Shown in pieces: positions 32,780 through 43,801 of a stretch of DNA of 64,000 nt. The position numbers and the translations under genes were made by a program. Under the pieces are notes generated by a model. That model made no database searches. It was not told the DNA's origin and saw only the letters and a list, made by a program, of their open reading frames with translations. Source of the stretch: Bedellia somnulentella (lineage: Eukaryota > Arthropoda > Insecta > Lepidoptera > Bedelliidae); assembly GCA_963576735.1 (NCBI GenBank), contig OY755170.1, positions 14,120,567 through 14,184,566 on the forward strand. The letters run 5' to 3'. Position 1 is the stretch's first letter, and each line of letters opens with the position of its first letter.

Positions 32780-32852
32780 GACACTGGCGGGGTTCGAACC
32801 CGCGACCTTCGGGTATACGCCCCCGTCGCTCTGCCAACTGAGCTACAGTGTC
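32780..32852 (-). other. tRNA-like sequence within retroposon
   Basis: The 73-nt minus-strand sequence has a 7-bp acceptor stem (GACACTG/CAGTGTC), a D-arm with TAGCTCAGTTGGCAGAGC and a perfect T-arm (GCGGGTTCGAACCCCGC). The anticodon arm closes only as CGGG/CCCG around an 8-nt loop, so no normal anticodon is read. It is therefore better called a tRNA-like module than a tRNA gene. It has no CCA. Confidence 0.75.
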
Positions 32853-33015
32853 AGTTGGCATCCAGCGCGAAATTTCTCTATCCTTTGTTTCTTTTTTACA
32901 CGTTTAAGTAGTGTTTGCGTTTCCTACCTCCGAATTTTTAACTAATTCGGACGGCCACTTGTCTACCTTTTCAGATAGAATGCAAATGTTGGAAACGCCT
33001 AACTATCACATAATT

Positions 33016-33149
33016 TAATGTTTTTTGACATGAATTCCTCATGTGGGGATTATTACTCATAAATAAAAGATTGGGGGAAAGATTTAATGTGGGGATTATT
33101 TATGAGTAATAATCCCCACATGAGGAATTCATGTCAAAAAACATTAAAT
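33016..33149. repeat. Large perfect inverted repeat (hairpin)
   Basis: About 53 bp, from TTTAATGTTTTTTGACATGA to ATTATTACTCATAAAT, are followed after about 30 bp by the exact reverse complement ending at 33149. It forms the outer end of the 402-bp retroposon. The shorter copy at 36587-36777 has only one arm. Confidence 0.85.
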
Positions 33150-33865
33150 TACAATACCAAGAGTTTACTTTCATCCCTCAAGCATCCGACACTTCATGTG
33201 GCTGAGGAGTTTCCAGTTTATGGGATTTATTATTTCCCAACCCGCACTAGACCAGTGTCATGAACTATGGCCAAATCTCTCTATTCTGGGTAGTTGGATG
33301 CCCCTCGGTGGGGTCATATATGAATTTGAATTAAATTAATTAATATATGCAATCCAAATCAAAGGACGACATTTTCATCGGAAATTTTTTACCGGAAAAT
33401 GAGTGCCAATTATCACTTTGTTTGCGGCATATAAATGGATACCATTGGCTATGAAAACATCAAATTCGAATAAGCAGCCACTAATTAACACTTCGTTTGA
33501 AAATTATTGAATACAATTGGAGACATAGAGAATATTTAGTTTGGTGGAGAAATAGTATAAATGCTTTTGAATTTTGTGCAAATGATGTAAGTCAGTGCCT
33601 CCGTGCTTCGGAGGGCACGTTAAGCCGTGCTCCCGAAGGTTCCGCCTACTAATACAGTGGTAGTCGTTAGTCTGCCGACCTGCAAGTGGCCCTTGGTGGG
33701 GAAATGTATGGGCTGTGAAGTCAGCATAAGAAAATTCGTTTTTTTAGGTTTTATTTTTTTATCCTTCTGATATAGTTATACATTACATAATGCATCTTTT
33801 CCTGACTGGGTTATTATTAAATATAACTAAATCGATATGAAAAATGCAACAATTGCTTACTTACT

Positions 33866-33985
33866 TACACTCACGCCCATTGTTACCATTGGGGTAGGCA
33901 GAGACTATAGGTTGCCACTTGGTACAATCCAGGCAAATCTCTCTTGCTTCTGTTACATTCATCGTTCTTCTAATACATAAATAAT
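33866..33985 (-). repeat. RTE LINE 3'-end fragment
   Basis: Reversed: ACTCACGCCCATTGTTACCA, GGGGTAGGCAGAGACTATAG, then antisense of the C-terminal coding region ending near TTACATTCATCGTTC. Truncated. Confidence 0.7.
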
Positions 33986-34419
33986 GAAATATTGATTAGT
34001 TTAATCAATTTATAACAACGTAATATTATTTAAGTCTCAGGTTAAACCCAGGGGAAAATGTATCAATACCTATTTAACCCTGAGACTCAAACCTGTTCTC
34101 ACATCACATTAGTACTAAAGCTCATAAGTAAAAGCAAACAAAACAACTCAATATCTAAGAAATCGTCAACAATTGGATGTTTGCTTCAACATAGATAGTT
34201 GAAAACGGGTGGTTTAACACCCCCGGGTCCACTTTCCCGCCCCCACTCCCAATAAGAGCTTGGAATCTAGAAAGCTCTCGGTTAATCGCAAAGTAATGCC
34301 CATTAGTCTACCTTTTGTGCCTGAAGCAGTTTTGAAAGAGTTCGCGATGACCATTTCGTTAGTATATTTACAGATATTATTTGTGATCCTCCGGCTGCTA
34401 TTAATCGGCTTACTAACGT

Positions 34420-34422
<3 letters not shown>

Positions 34423-34452
<30 letters not shown>

Positions 34453-34454
34453 AC

Positions 34455-34494
<40 letters not shown>

Positions 34495-34530
34495 GATATA
34501 CCTTATATATATAATTATAATATATATAAA
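34423..34530. repeat. TA dinucleotide microsatellite
   Basis: Long runs of alternating TA are interrupted by two AACGTTTTA-like units and flanked by further TA runs to about 34530. No mobile-element ends are seen. Confidence 0.85.
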
Positions 34531-34959
34531 AAGAAAGTGGTGTTAGTTACACTATTTATAACTCGATAACAGATACATAGGTATATCATCCACACTGTTA
34601 TCGTATTAAATAATTTTCTTATACAATACTAACAAGTATGAACTCGGGCTTACTAAATAATAATCATTCTGTAACAGTAGAGAAGCGAAACAATATGATA
34701 CTCGTATGTAAGCTCAATGTAAGCTCGTTGAATGGCCACGAGTGATGCGGTCTACTTGTTCTTGTTATGTGCTACTTTATTCGGCTTCAATAAAGTCGAG
34801 GGACTTTGACCAAGTTATTGGTCCACATTGAACTAAAACTTACAGAGAGCTGTCTTATGTATACACAACTTGACCCGCTTTACTTCATCTGCCTGACAAG
34901 ACCTAATCATAATAAAATATTCTATCAGTTAAATAAATATACTGCATACATAATTAGAA

Positions 34960-35190
34960 TGTTTTTGTTCATGAAAACCTCATGTGTGGATTATTTCTAA
35001 TAAATAAAGAAAAGTTTTTGTTTTTAATAAATACTTAACACTACTTAAAAAAGTGTAAAAGAAACAATTTCGCACTAGGAGCCACTTGTCACCATAGCTC
35101 AATTGGCGGAGCGACGGGGGCGTATATTCGGAGGTCGTCGGTTCGATTCCCGCCGGTACCGAAATTTTTTCCTTCCCTTTATTTGTTAGA
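34960..35190 (+). mobile_element. Diverged copy of the tRNA-bearing retroposon
   Basis: On the plus strand the order is CCTCATGTGTGGATTATT (end block), GTGTAAAAGAAACAATTTCG, then a tRNA-like sequence at about 35088-35160 (ATAGCTCAATTGGCGGAGCG, GTCGGTTCGATTCCCGCC), then CGAAATTTTTTCC. It is older than the copies at 32.7 and 36.6 kb. The acceptor stem is degraded and the terminal hairpin is not preserved. Confidence 0.65.
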
Positions 35191-36049
35191 TCCTGCATTC
35201 ATGTTGAAATTTGAGAAATCTTTCAGTTTAACAAAATATGCATAATTTAATTTTATCAAAACCTTTGCAGTACTTGAAGCGTGATCGAGTACCAAAGATG
35301 TGAAATTGTGAAATTCCACTTTGCTCGCTTTACATGGATTTATATTCGATGACGTTTATATCCCAATATGCGCATCAAAGAAGTAAGATGTAATACTCTG
35401 AAGCAAGTAAATAAGAATTCACGGTGCATTGGTATCGGAATGGAGAAATGTGTCAGTCGAGTTAAGTTAGAAGCCTTAAAAGTTACAACATACCATAGAT
35501 GCCAAGTGAGTAGGAGCAGACTTTTATGAGTACGCAGCGAGGACAGGCTCAATGTGAATTTCACATTACATCGCGCAATTTCGTGTCCAGTGAGTGGACG
35601 TAAAGGACTACTGACATTCCCACGCCAATAAAATACCAATGTAATCTTGAAAATATCGTCTCTTCGTGGGAAAAATACTGCATCACGGAATGGAGTCCCT
35701 GGACTTATGAATTTTATTATGTTATAGATGCAAAGAATCGAGTGACAAGTTATTAAAAATAAACGTATCATATATCTTTCTTCTCAAGCATGATGAAAAT
35801 ATTTTGATACTTTAATTTAGATTATAATGAAAATAACGACTTACAGAGTTGCAAAACTTTAAGAACAAATTTTTGTGTTTATTTTATAAATAATGGAGTC
35901 TTCGCTCATTAAAAAGCTGAATCTAATGCAATCTACTCAAGTCTATAATAATTAAAATTCTTCTGCAAATTTCGGATGTTGCGTAAGGAAAAGATAAGAA
36001 AAAGGATTCTGACTTTTTCTATATTCTTCTCATCATCATAATCATCATC

Positions 36050-38743
36050 ATCATCAGCCTATAGACGTCCACTGCTGGACATAGGCCTCCCCCAATGATC
36101 TCCACAACGACCGGTCCTGGACCAAGTCGTCGGTCCACCTTGCGGGAGGCTATCCACACTGCGTCGTCCGGTATACTCCTGGTCACACACTACACACACA
36201 CTGGTTCGGTCCGTGGCCGCCACTCCAGAACCTTCGAGCCCCAACGGCCGTCGGTTCTGCGTGCAATGTGCCCTGCCCATTGCCACTTCAGCTTTGCAAT
36301 TCTTCGGGCTACATCAGTGACCCCTGTTCTTCTACGGATCTCCTCGTTGCGGATTCGATCGCGTAGTGAACCTAACATAGCCCTCTCCATTGCCCTTTGG
36401 GTGACTCGGAGCCTTCTAATGAGGCCCATTGTAAGAGGCCACGTCTCTGTGCCGTAGGTCATGACTGGCAACACACATTGGTCAAAGACCTTTGTTTTGA
36501 GACTCTGCGGAATTTTAGACGAGAAGATATGGCGCAGCTTCCCGAACGCTGCCCAGCCTGGATTCGACAGTTGACCTCATTCTCGAATAAAAGATGTTAT
36601 TAAAGGAAAGAAAAATTTCGACACTGGCGGGGTTTGAACCCGCGACCTTCGGGTATACGCCCCCGTCGCTCTGCCAACTGAGCTACAGTGTCAGTTGTCA
36701 GTACATCTTTCCTTTAATAACATCTTTTATTTATGAGTAATAATCCCCACATGAGGAATTCATGTCAAAAACATTAACTCATTCTCGAAGTTGGCTCTAC
36801 CTAACCGAAGGTTTGTCCCAGGTATATATATTGGTCAACAACTTCGAGCGTAGAGTCTCCAAGTTCAACGGAAGTGGGTACAACATGACTATTCGACAAG
36901 ATTTTCTTCTTATCCATGTTCATCTTTAAATCCACTCTCTCAGTCACTCTACTGAGATCATTGAGCATTTAACTCAAATCCTCCGTGGTTTCAGCCATAA
37001 CTTCAATATCATCAGCAAATCAAAGATGCGTGATGTACTCGCCGTTGATGTTGATGCCGAGTCCTTTCCAGTCCAGAAGCTTAAAGACATCTTCCAATGC
37101 AGCAGTGAACAGTTTCGGAGAAATAACATCTCCCTGTCTCACTCCTCGCTGCAATTGGATAGTATTCGTGTTCTGGTCCTGAAGTCGGACTGACATAGTG
37201 GTGTTTTCATACAAACACTTTAACACCTCGATGTACATGTAGTCAATATGGCACCTCTGCAAAGATTCAAGTGTAGCCCATCGTTCCATCGAATCAAAAC
37301 CTTTTTCATAGTCCACGAGCCCTAGACATAATGGCAGTTTATACTTCTCGGTCTTCTGTATAATCTGGCGTAGGGTGTGGATATAGTTTATGGTACCAAA
37401 GCCTTTTCGGAAACCGGCTTGTTCGGGAGGCTGAAAGTCATCAAACCTTCGAGAAAGACAATTTGTAATGACTCTCGAAAACAGTTTGTAGAAGCGATAT
37501 TGGCCTGTAATTCTTTAATAGGGTATTATCACCCTTCTTAAAGAACACCACCACCACACTCCTGTTCCATGTCTCAGGCGTGGATACCGTGTGTAGAACA
37601 GTTTTAAATAACTTTTAAAGGGCCTTAAGGTTCGGTTTTCTCAAAAAAGATGACACTTTGAGATCTGCCTATTAAACGGTCAGTATTTAGCCACGTCGTC
37701 TGAAGACTGCACGATTAAATTTCGTCTTTCTTCCATAAGCTGGAGAGTTTGGTGAGAGAGTCGAGTTTGGTTTTATTACCACGTTGAGTCTTGAGGAACT
37801 TTGACCCAACCTGTTGATCAGTTTCAACGATTTCGTTACTGAAATCATCCACATCCACGCAATCTCCGAGTGAAAGGTCTCAGGATCTTGGATTTGGACT
37901 GGTGTTGGACGGAGCGTAGACTTCATCAGCCGACGTCGTTCGAGCTCTATATTGATATTTCGACATGATAAAATCTATCTAATTTTTTCGTAACACCGTT
38001 AGGACTCATCCATGTCCATTTCCGCTGTTCTTGTTTTTTGAAGAAGGAGTTCATGCTAAAGAGGCCCTACTTCTCCATAAATCCAGCCAGCATATGGCCT
38101 CGGGCGTTACGTCTCCTAAATCCAAAGTTCCCTACTCTCAACTCATTGCCGTTTCGTTTGCCGAGTATTGCGTTAAAGTCCCCAATAACAATGGTGGAGT
38201 GAGTTTTGGACGAATGCATGGCTTGGGATATATCCTCATACATATTCTCCACCTCATCGTCGGAGTGTGTCGAGGTCAGTGCGTAAACCTGTATGACCTT
38301 CATCGAATACCGTTTGGTTATCCTGAGGATAAGGTACGCACCCTTGTCGACACACTCTCGATCTTCTCCACATTTTTTACTAGGGACTTGTGGACGATAA
38401 TCCCAAAACCACCCTGGGACTGCTGTTCGCTCTCCCGGAAATAGAACAAGTTACCAGACTTCAGCGTTATCGTGTCCTCGCCCTCTCTTCGGACTTCCGA
38501 TAATCCTATTATATCCCATCGCAACTTGCCTATCTCTTCTTCCAGTTCAGCGATATTCTCGTCGGTCCGCAATGTCCGCATATTGTATGTTGCCAGGTTC
38601 AGCATAGGTCGTCGTTTGTGGTAGCCGGATCTCTGCCGGGGATTATTAGCACCCCCTGCCCCACCGTTACCATGACCGCTGCCGTAGCCAGGAATAGTGG
38701 GGCCGCCGGGGACTGGGGGCCGATTCGTTTTTATAACAACCAT
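36050..38743 (-). pseudogene. RTE endonuclease-reverse transcriptase ORF, inactivated
   Basis: The endonuclease part shows NLATYNMRTLR, GLSEVRREG and, after a frameshift near 38310, VIGDFNA. These are the EEP-type nuclease motifs. The reverse transcriptase shows DYEKGFDSM, GVRQGDVISPKLF and FADDI (37019-37005) with an in-frame TGA at 37022-37020, just before the active site. TGA here could be a decayed CGA Arg codon. A TAA follows in SMLNDLS. After the retroposon insertion the C-terminal part resumes (TYGTETWPLT, LKWQWAGHIARR) and ends near WTSIG. At least one frameshift, two stops and one insertion make it dead. Confidence 0.85.
36587..36777 (-). mobile_element. 191-bp tRNA-like retroposon inserted in the RTE LINE
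   Basis: It is flanked by the perfect 11-bp duplication CTCATTCTCGA (36576-36586 and 36778-36788). It contains a tRNA-like sequence at 36692-36620, nearly identical to that at 32780-32852, bracketed by inverted copies of AAAGATGTTATTAAAGGAAAG. The end block CCTCATGTGGGGATTATTAC is present once, and the middle of the 402-bp form is missing. Insertion postdates the LINE. Confidence 0.85.
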
Positions 38744-39934
38744 TTGGGGGGATTATGCCAAAATCGCCACGCTTGGCATGCGCGTTGGCGATATGTTCTT
38801 CTATTCCAAGTATATTTTACTGTCACAAAACATTCTGAAATTGAAAACTATTTTAAGTGGCCCCATTGACATATTGCTCAATGTATATGAGACGTTAGCA
38901 CATCGAAAATGTTCCACAAAATAATAACGAGAATGTGAAACATCGAAATTTTGCCTGCAGAATCTTCACCCTCCGAAGCAGAGCAGGCATGAATGCTAAG
39001 GCTTCATTTGTGCAAAGAGATGGCACCGCGCCTTGCATCTTTTACTGATGAGTTCCCACTTGCACTCCGCACTCATTATGGTAACGCGTATTCAGATTTC
39101 AGACATTACTTTGTGAGGTTTGTAAGCCTTTTGCGAAACAAAGCAACCTGTCTCCTCGTACGCTTTGAAAGCTTCTTTTCCATCTGCAAAAAATCTTTGG
39201 ATTATTCAAATCTATGGACTAAGTTTCCGGATTTCTTTTTTAATTAACACCTGCCATTCATAATCATGAATGAAAGAAGGATTGAGTAAATTTCGGAGCT
39301 CGCTGCAGAATATGTTAAACTTCATGGTATGTCCACTAACTTAATTTTCGTATATGTAGAAAGACAACCCCTTTAAAATTATAAGTGCGGTATTAGACTT
39401 AAGGTGGAAGACTACCTAAAAATAAATAAGTACAAACTCAGTGCAAACGTGAGTTGCTTTTTTAGGGTTCCGTACCAAAAGGTATGACGGGACCCTATTA
39501 CTAAGATTTCGTTGTTTATCTGCCTGTCTCCAGGCTGTATAAATCGTGATAGCGCAAAAGTTTAAATTTTCACAAATGATATATGATATGATATTTCTAT
39601 ATTTCTGCTGCCGCTGCGCTATAACAACAAATACGAAAAAGTAGAAAAAACTATTATAAAGAGAGTTCTTTATACAAGAAACGAGATTTTTTCTTATTTT
39701 CTTGTTCAATATTAATAACGGTATTATTACGTACCTATGTAGAAGCTTCTAATTTTCACAGAATATTACATCAAAAGTGCGTATATCACATCAAAAGTGT
39801 CTAGGGATCAACATATATTTTTGCAACAACTTTTCTCCTGATTGATATTAATTAAAATTTTCTCTAAGGATTCATCAAATAAAGTGTTTTCGTTTGTCTA
39901 CAGTAACGACAAACCAAGTCACCTTTGCATTACA

Positions 39935-40080
39935 TACATACGTATACTCACGGCTGTAAATCCCTAGAAGGGGTAGCCAGAACTAAGGAATTATAAATTC
40001 CTCAGCCACTTTTGGAAGTTGATTGGGGAAAAGATGGTAATAATAAATAAATGTTTTTAGTGACGGGTCTCCAACCACAT
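39935..40080 (-). mobile_element. 250-bp retroposon, 3' part
   Basis: TATG tail, CTCACGGCTGTAAATCCCTA, GGGGTAGCCAGAACTAAGG and GTGACGGGTCTCCAACCACA are visible. It stops at 40080, where an ACATA repeat and a tRNA-SINE begin. Confidence 0.75.
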
Positions 40081-40103
40081 AACATAACATAACATAACAG
40101 AAA

Positions 40104-40935
40104 CGTTCACGCCGTTTATTCCCGAAGGGGTTGGCAGAGGTACCAATACTTCTGAACTCACATGGCAGCGCCATCTAGTTTCCAGAGAAGATACCCACGT
40201 TTTGCTTGGACAGTGTACTCACGTGATAGGGGGCAGGCCTATCGCCGTTTTGTACGAATACACTGTCACATGACTGAGTGCAACTCAGCCATGTGGGTTT
40301 CCTCACGATGTTTTCCCTCACCGTTAACAACCATGATAAATTAACCACACATATGACTTTAGAAAAGACAAATTGGCTTATTCCGTTTATCCACCCTAAA
40401 AAATCCTCCCTAAGTCGGATATTCGGAAACGCATGTCCGATTATCCACCCTGAACGGGGTGGATATCCGGAATGCATATAATATGGTTCTTCCGATTTTC
40501 TACCCTGTCTACGTACAGTCATTTACAGATAAAAGACCCTAAGTTTGTAAGATATTTTTATTCAATTATTTAAGTAAGAAAGTAGGTATGTTTATCTTAA
40601 GTATTTTAATGTTCACGATGTTTCTTGGACCCATTTTGTTTCTGTAAATTACTGTACTTGGGGTAAAAAATCGGAAGAACCATATTATATGCATTCCGGA
40701 TATCCACCCCGTTCAGGGTGGATAATCGGACATGCGTTTCCGAATATCCGACTTAGGGAGGATTTTTTAGGGTGGATAAACGGAATAAGCCGACAAATTG
40801 GTGTAGGCCCGTCCCGGGATTTGAACACTAGTCGTTTGCACTGGTGTTCACACCAGGTGACAAAGTAACGTGATGTTCAGAAGTATTAGTACCTCTGCCA
40901 ACCCCTTCGGGGATATTCGGCGTGAACGTTTATGT
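40104..40935 (-). mobile_element. tRNA-derived SINE (5128 type), rearranged and split
   Basis: A head segment in plus orientation (40104-40158) is followed by the SINE in minus orientation. Its tail and middle are at 40195-40374, then a 417-bp inserted element, then the tRNA-like part and head at 40792-40935. The B-box region is at about 40814-40835. Both outer ends carry the same head inverted, so the whole unit can fold back. Confidence 0.75.
40375..40791. mobile_element. 417-bp fold-back MITE with 8-bp target duplication
   Basis: Left arm from 40375 (GGCTTATTCCGTTTATCCAC) and right arm to 40791 are reverse complements, perfect for about 125 bp and recognisable to about 150 bp. The 8-bp direct repeat GACAAATT flanks it (40367-40374 and 40792-40799). 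The empty site can be read in the related SINE at 5.3 kb. An 8-bp duplication suggests a hAT-type (or P or Merlin) transposase in trans. No coding capacity. Confidence 0.9.
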
Positions 40936-41594
40936 TTATTATGTTTATGTAAAATGATGAATTAAATAACAGTAAAGAAAATATCAAATGGGGGCTCCCT
41001 TACAAAAAGGTATTTTTATATTATAATGTAATCTAGTTTGGAAGGATATTGCAGGCTTGAATCACTTTATTGTCCGAAAATTAAGATGATTGCGACTTTC
41101 GTACTTAGTAGTAATTAATCAATTTACCAACTTACTTGAATAATGCCAAATCGCCCTACATTAAGTAGGCTCGGATATGAGCTGTAAGAAACATAAACAT
41201 ACCTTTTTGATGCTTTTTTAATGTAATATGCAAGAAACTATATATTTATTATCTTTACTCTTATTTAAGATGTATTGACATGATGGAAGTCGAATAGTTT
41301 GGCTACTCTATTAAATCGATATTCCACAATATTGTCATTATATAAAATATCAACACAGACAGTATAATGGATATCAGTCAGCCGGTATCCAAAAGGGTTC
41401 GAATGGTAGTGCATATTTAATGTAATTAATGCTTATGTATGGCAGCATATTGTAAGTATGGCAGATCAAGCAAGCAGAGTGAATTCGGTAAAATATGAAA
41501 CAAATGTTGTGACAGATTCTGTGATCGATTGAATAGTAGGGTGATTCTTGAACACCTTTCACCTTGGTGTGAAAGATTAATATTATAAAATGGA

Positions 41595-41850
41595 TAAAAT
41601 AATGGAACGTTAAAATAGTTTAGGCACATTGAGGAGATGGATGAAAGTAAATAGGTGACAGAACTATGCGTGAATGCGAATGGTCATATCAGCAGAAGAC
41701 AATTACGGAAGCCACAACCAATCAAATGGATACTGTGTATAGAAATTAAAAGGCAGGCATTAAATGGTAGTTGAATGTAAATGAAGCTCGAGAGTTTGGT
41801 CAGGATCGTACAAACCCATTACAATATGTATACATGTATGTTTTTGGCGA
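41595..41850 (+). repeat. RTE LINE C-terminal fragment, degenerate
   Basis: Translation shows FRHIEEMDESK, ELCVNANGHISRRQLRKPQP and a later frame with NEAREFGQDRT-like residues, with stops between. It ends near a short TATG-like tail. It extends further 5' than the other fragments. Confidence 0.6.
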
Positions 41851-43801
41851 ACCTTGTTGGAGTTAAATCATAAACAATTGTGTACAAACAAACTATACGA
41901 CGAACGAGACCCTGAAGAGGAAACATTCAAGCAAACTACTAAAGTCTTTTTCGTCTTGTAAAAGTAAGTTTTAGTCTGAATCCTTTCTGTTAGCTCGGAG
42001 CAAAGTTTATTTGGGTAACCGCACTTTAGCACACACCTTTGTTCCGACTAACGTACCGCGAACGTGATTCGTTTCGAAACTTCTAAGTAGTTAAATACAT
42101 CTTATTTTAATTAAGAGAAGGAGATTTCCTTTTGCCGTGTCAGTCTTTAATTTAATATACATAATTAAAATATGTAATGTTGTATGTAAACATTTTGTTG
42201 TTTTTCAAATTCCTCAGGTTTTTCTAGTAACAGCTTACCTCTATTGAAGTACAATTGTTCAAAATTAGATGTATACTTATTTTTATAATCCGTTATTTCT
42301 TTTCGAAACATATTTATTACAGACTAATAGATACTAAACTCTTTATAATAAAATAGATAAAAAACTTCAAATAACTTAAATTTTTCAATGTATATAATGC
42401 TTACTACATTATTTTTATTAATCTCGTAGGGCTCAGCCTGCGTTTGCAATGCAAGCGGAGAATAAAACTATTTACAACATCTCTTTTTTACACTATTTTG
42501 ATTAATGAACCTTGTTTATTAATTACTCTATCTATTACAAAAACGCATTAAAATCCGCTGCATTATTTTAAAGATTTGAGCATACATAGGGATATCCCTA
42601 AAGCGCCATTGTTTTACATTATAAAGTGATGATGATAATCTCTTTCTCATACTTTGCAATGTAGACATTTAGGTGTATGTTTAGTGTTATAAGTCTCTGC
42701 ATATAAGTCTGTTACACCAGTGCGACTGTTTGGGTCTGGATAAAGTTTGGCATAAGATTAGTTACAGTTTGCGATAGCACACAGTCTTGTTTAGAAATCA
42801 AACCATTATCCTTGAGACTACTATATACAAGATACTTTACAAATAAGAACTTATGTATTTGTTTTCAAAAAAATCTGTCATAGAAATTTAATATACTTTA
42901 CAAAGAAATGTATGTATGAACACACTTCACTATACTCACGTATATAAAAAGTACAAATACTGTTTTCACATCCTAATAAAGTGGGCAATAACATCTCAAA
43001 AGTTGAAAGAATATTTTCGCAATCCTGTTTTACGGCTGGCACTGATCCCGCGCGGAACATATGTTCATCGTGAGGTTTCTTCTCTCTAAATATGTGATAT
43101 AATTACTGAACCTTTATATTTGAATATCACCTCAGAACACTTTTTATCTGTGCAGTGAAAGGACATTGTTTCTGTTTATATAAACACCATTGGACCGCCC
43201 CAGCTTCGCGGTTAATGATAATTTTATAATTATTAAGGTTTGTTATATCACTGTGTATAAAAAGTTATTTGCCATTACAGTTGGCAGTTCCAAAACTGTG
43301 ATGGTTCACTATAACGTAAAAATTTAAGTAAAGGCACAATGAATTGTTTAAAACAAATGACATATACATCTTTGCTTCTTTCACCATTCATAGTTTCAGG
43401 CACCAGATTTGCAAAGCAATATGAAAAAAATGTAGTCATAGGTACGATCAAGTTAAAATTATATGTTTAGTTAAGTTTACTTTATTTTAATTGTTTGTGT
43501 ATATATAGGTAGCTTGGTTACTTTTTGGAAATTGTTCACTCACAATTAATGTCAATTGTATTTGCCAAGGTAATCTCTAATTGGATGTGTTATAAATTTT
43601 AGTTTTGTAACTTTTTAAGTAAATGTGTTGTATTATCTAAATATACATCGTTTCAAATCAATTAAATCCCTGACGCACTCCAGTGGGCATGTTATTTAAG
43701 TCCTTAAAGTTTTAATGTTTTTTAAAGATTTCTTATAATTTTAACAGTAATATGTAAAATAACCATCCATACTAAATATAGTTGTTCATTGCCGTGTAAT
43801 G

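Larger units (their letters stand above)
32748..33149 (-). mobile_element. 402-bp retroposon carrying a tRNA-like module
   Basis: It is flanked by the perfect 13-bp duplication TACAATACCAAGA (32735-32747 and 33150-33162). Reading the minus strand, it holds a 134-bp hairpin, a linker, the tRNA-like sequence (32852-32780) and a terminal block containing CTTTCCTTTAATAACATC. Shortened or diverged copies lie at 36587-36777 and about 34960-35190. The tRNA-like part could supply an RNA polymerase III promoter, but unlike typical SINEs it sits near the 3' end. Confidence 0.8.
27621..36029. other. Spacer DNA between the elements, left block
   Basis: Outside the elements listed separately, this span is AT-rich without recognised exons. 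The stretches 27621-28129, 28901-29939, 30690-31160, 33163-33865, 33986-34420 and 35191-36029 hold no structure I can assign. A small imperfect hairpin (GTCTCAGGTTAAA with its complement) lies at about 34034-34088. Confidence 0.4.
36030..38790 (-). mobile_element. RTE-clade LINE, nearly full length but broken
   Basis: Reading right to left, the element encodes an apurinic-type endonuclease (38743 to about 38067), a linker, a reverse transcriptase (around 37316-36800) and a C-terminal domain, ending in a GAT-rich tail at about 36030-36060. It is interrupted by a 191-bp tRNA-like retroposon. The flank near 36023 (TATATTCTTCT) resembles TATGTTCTTCT near 38791 and may be a diverged target duplication. 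Confidence 0.85.

Noticed and set aside
32780..32852. Functional tRNA gene
   Set aside because: Acceptor and T arms are good, but the anticodon arm has an 8-nt loop and the sequence lies inside a retroposon with target duplications, in three copies.
35340..35771. 143-codon minus-strand frame
   Set aside because: The composition is low in protein character and there is no motif, splice context or repeat family to support it.
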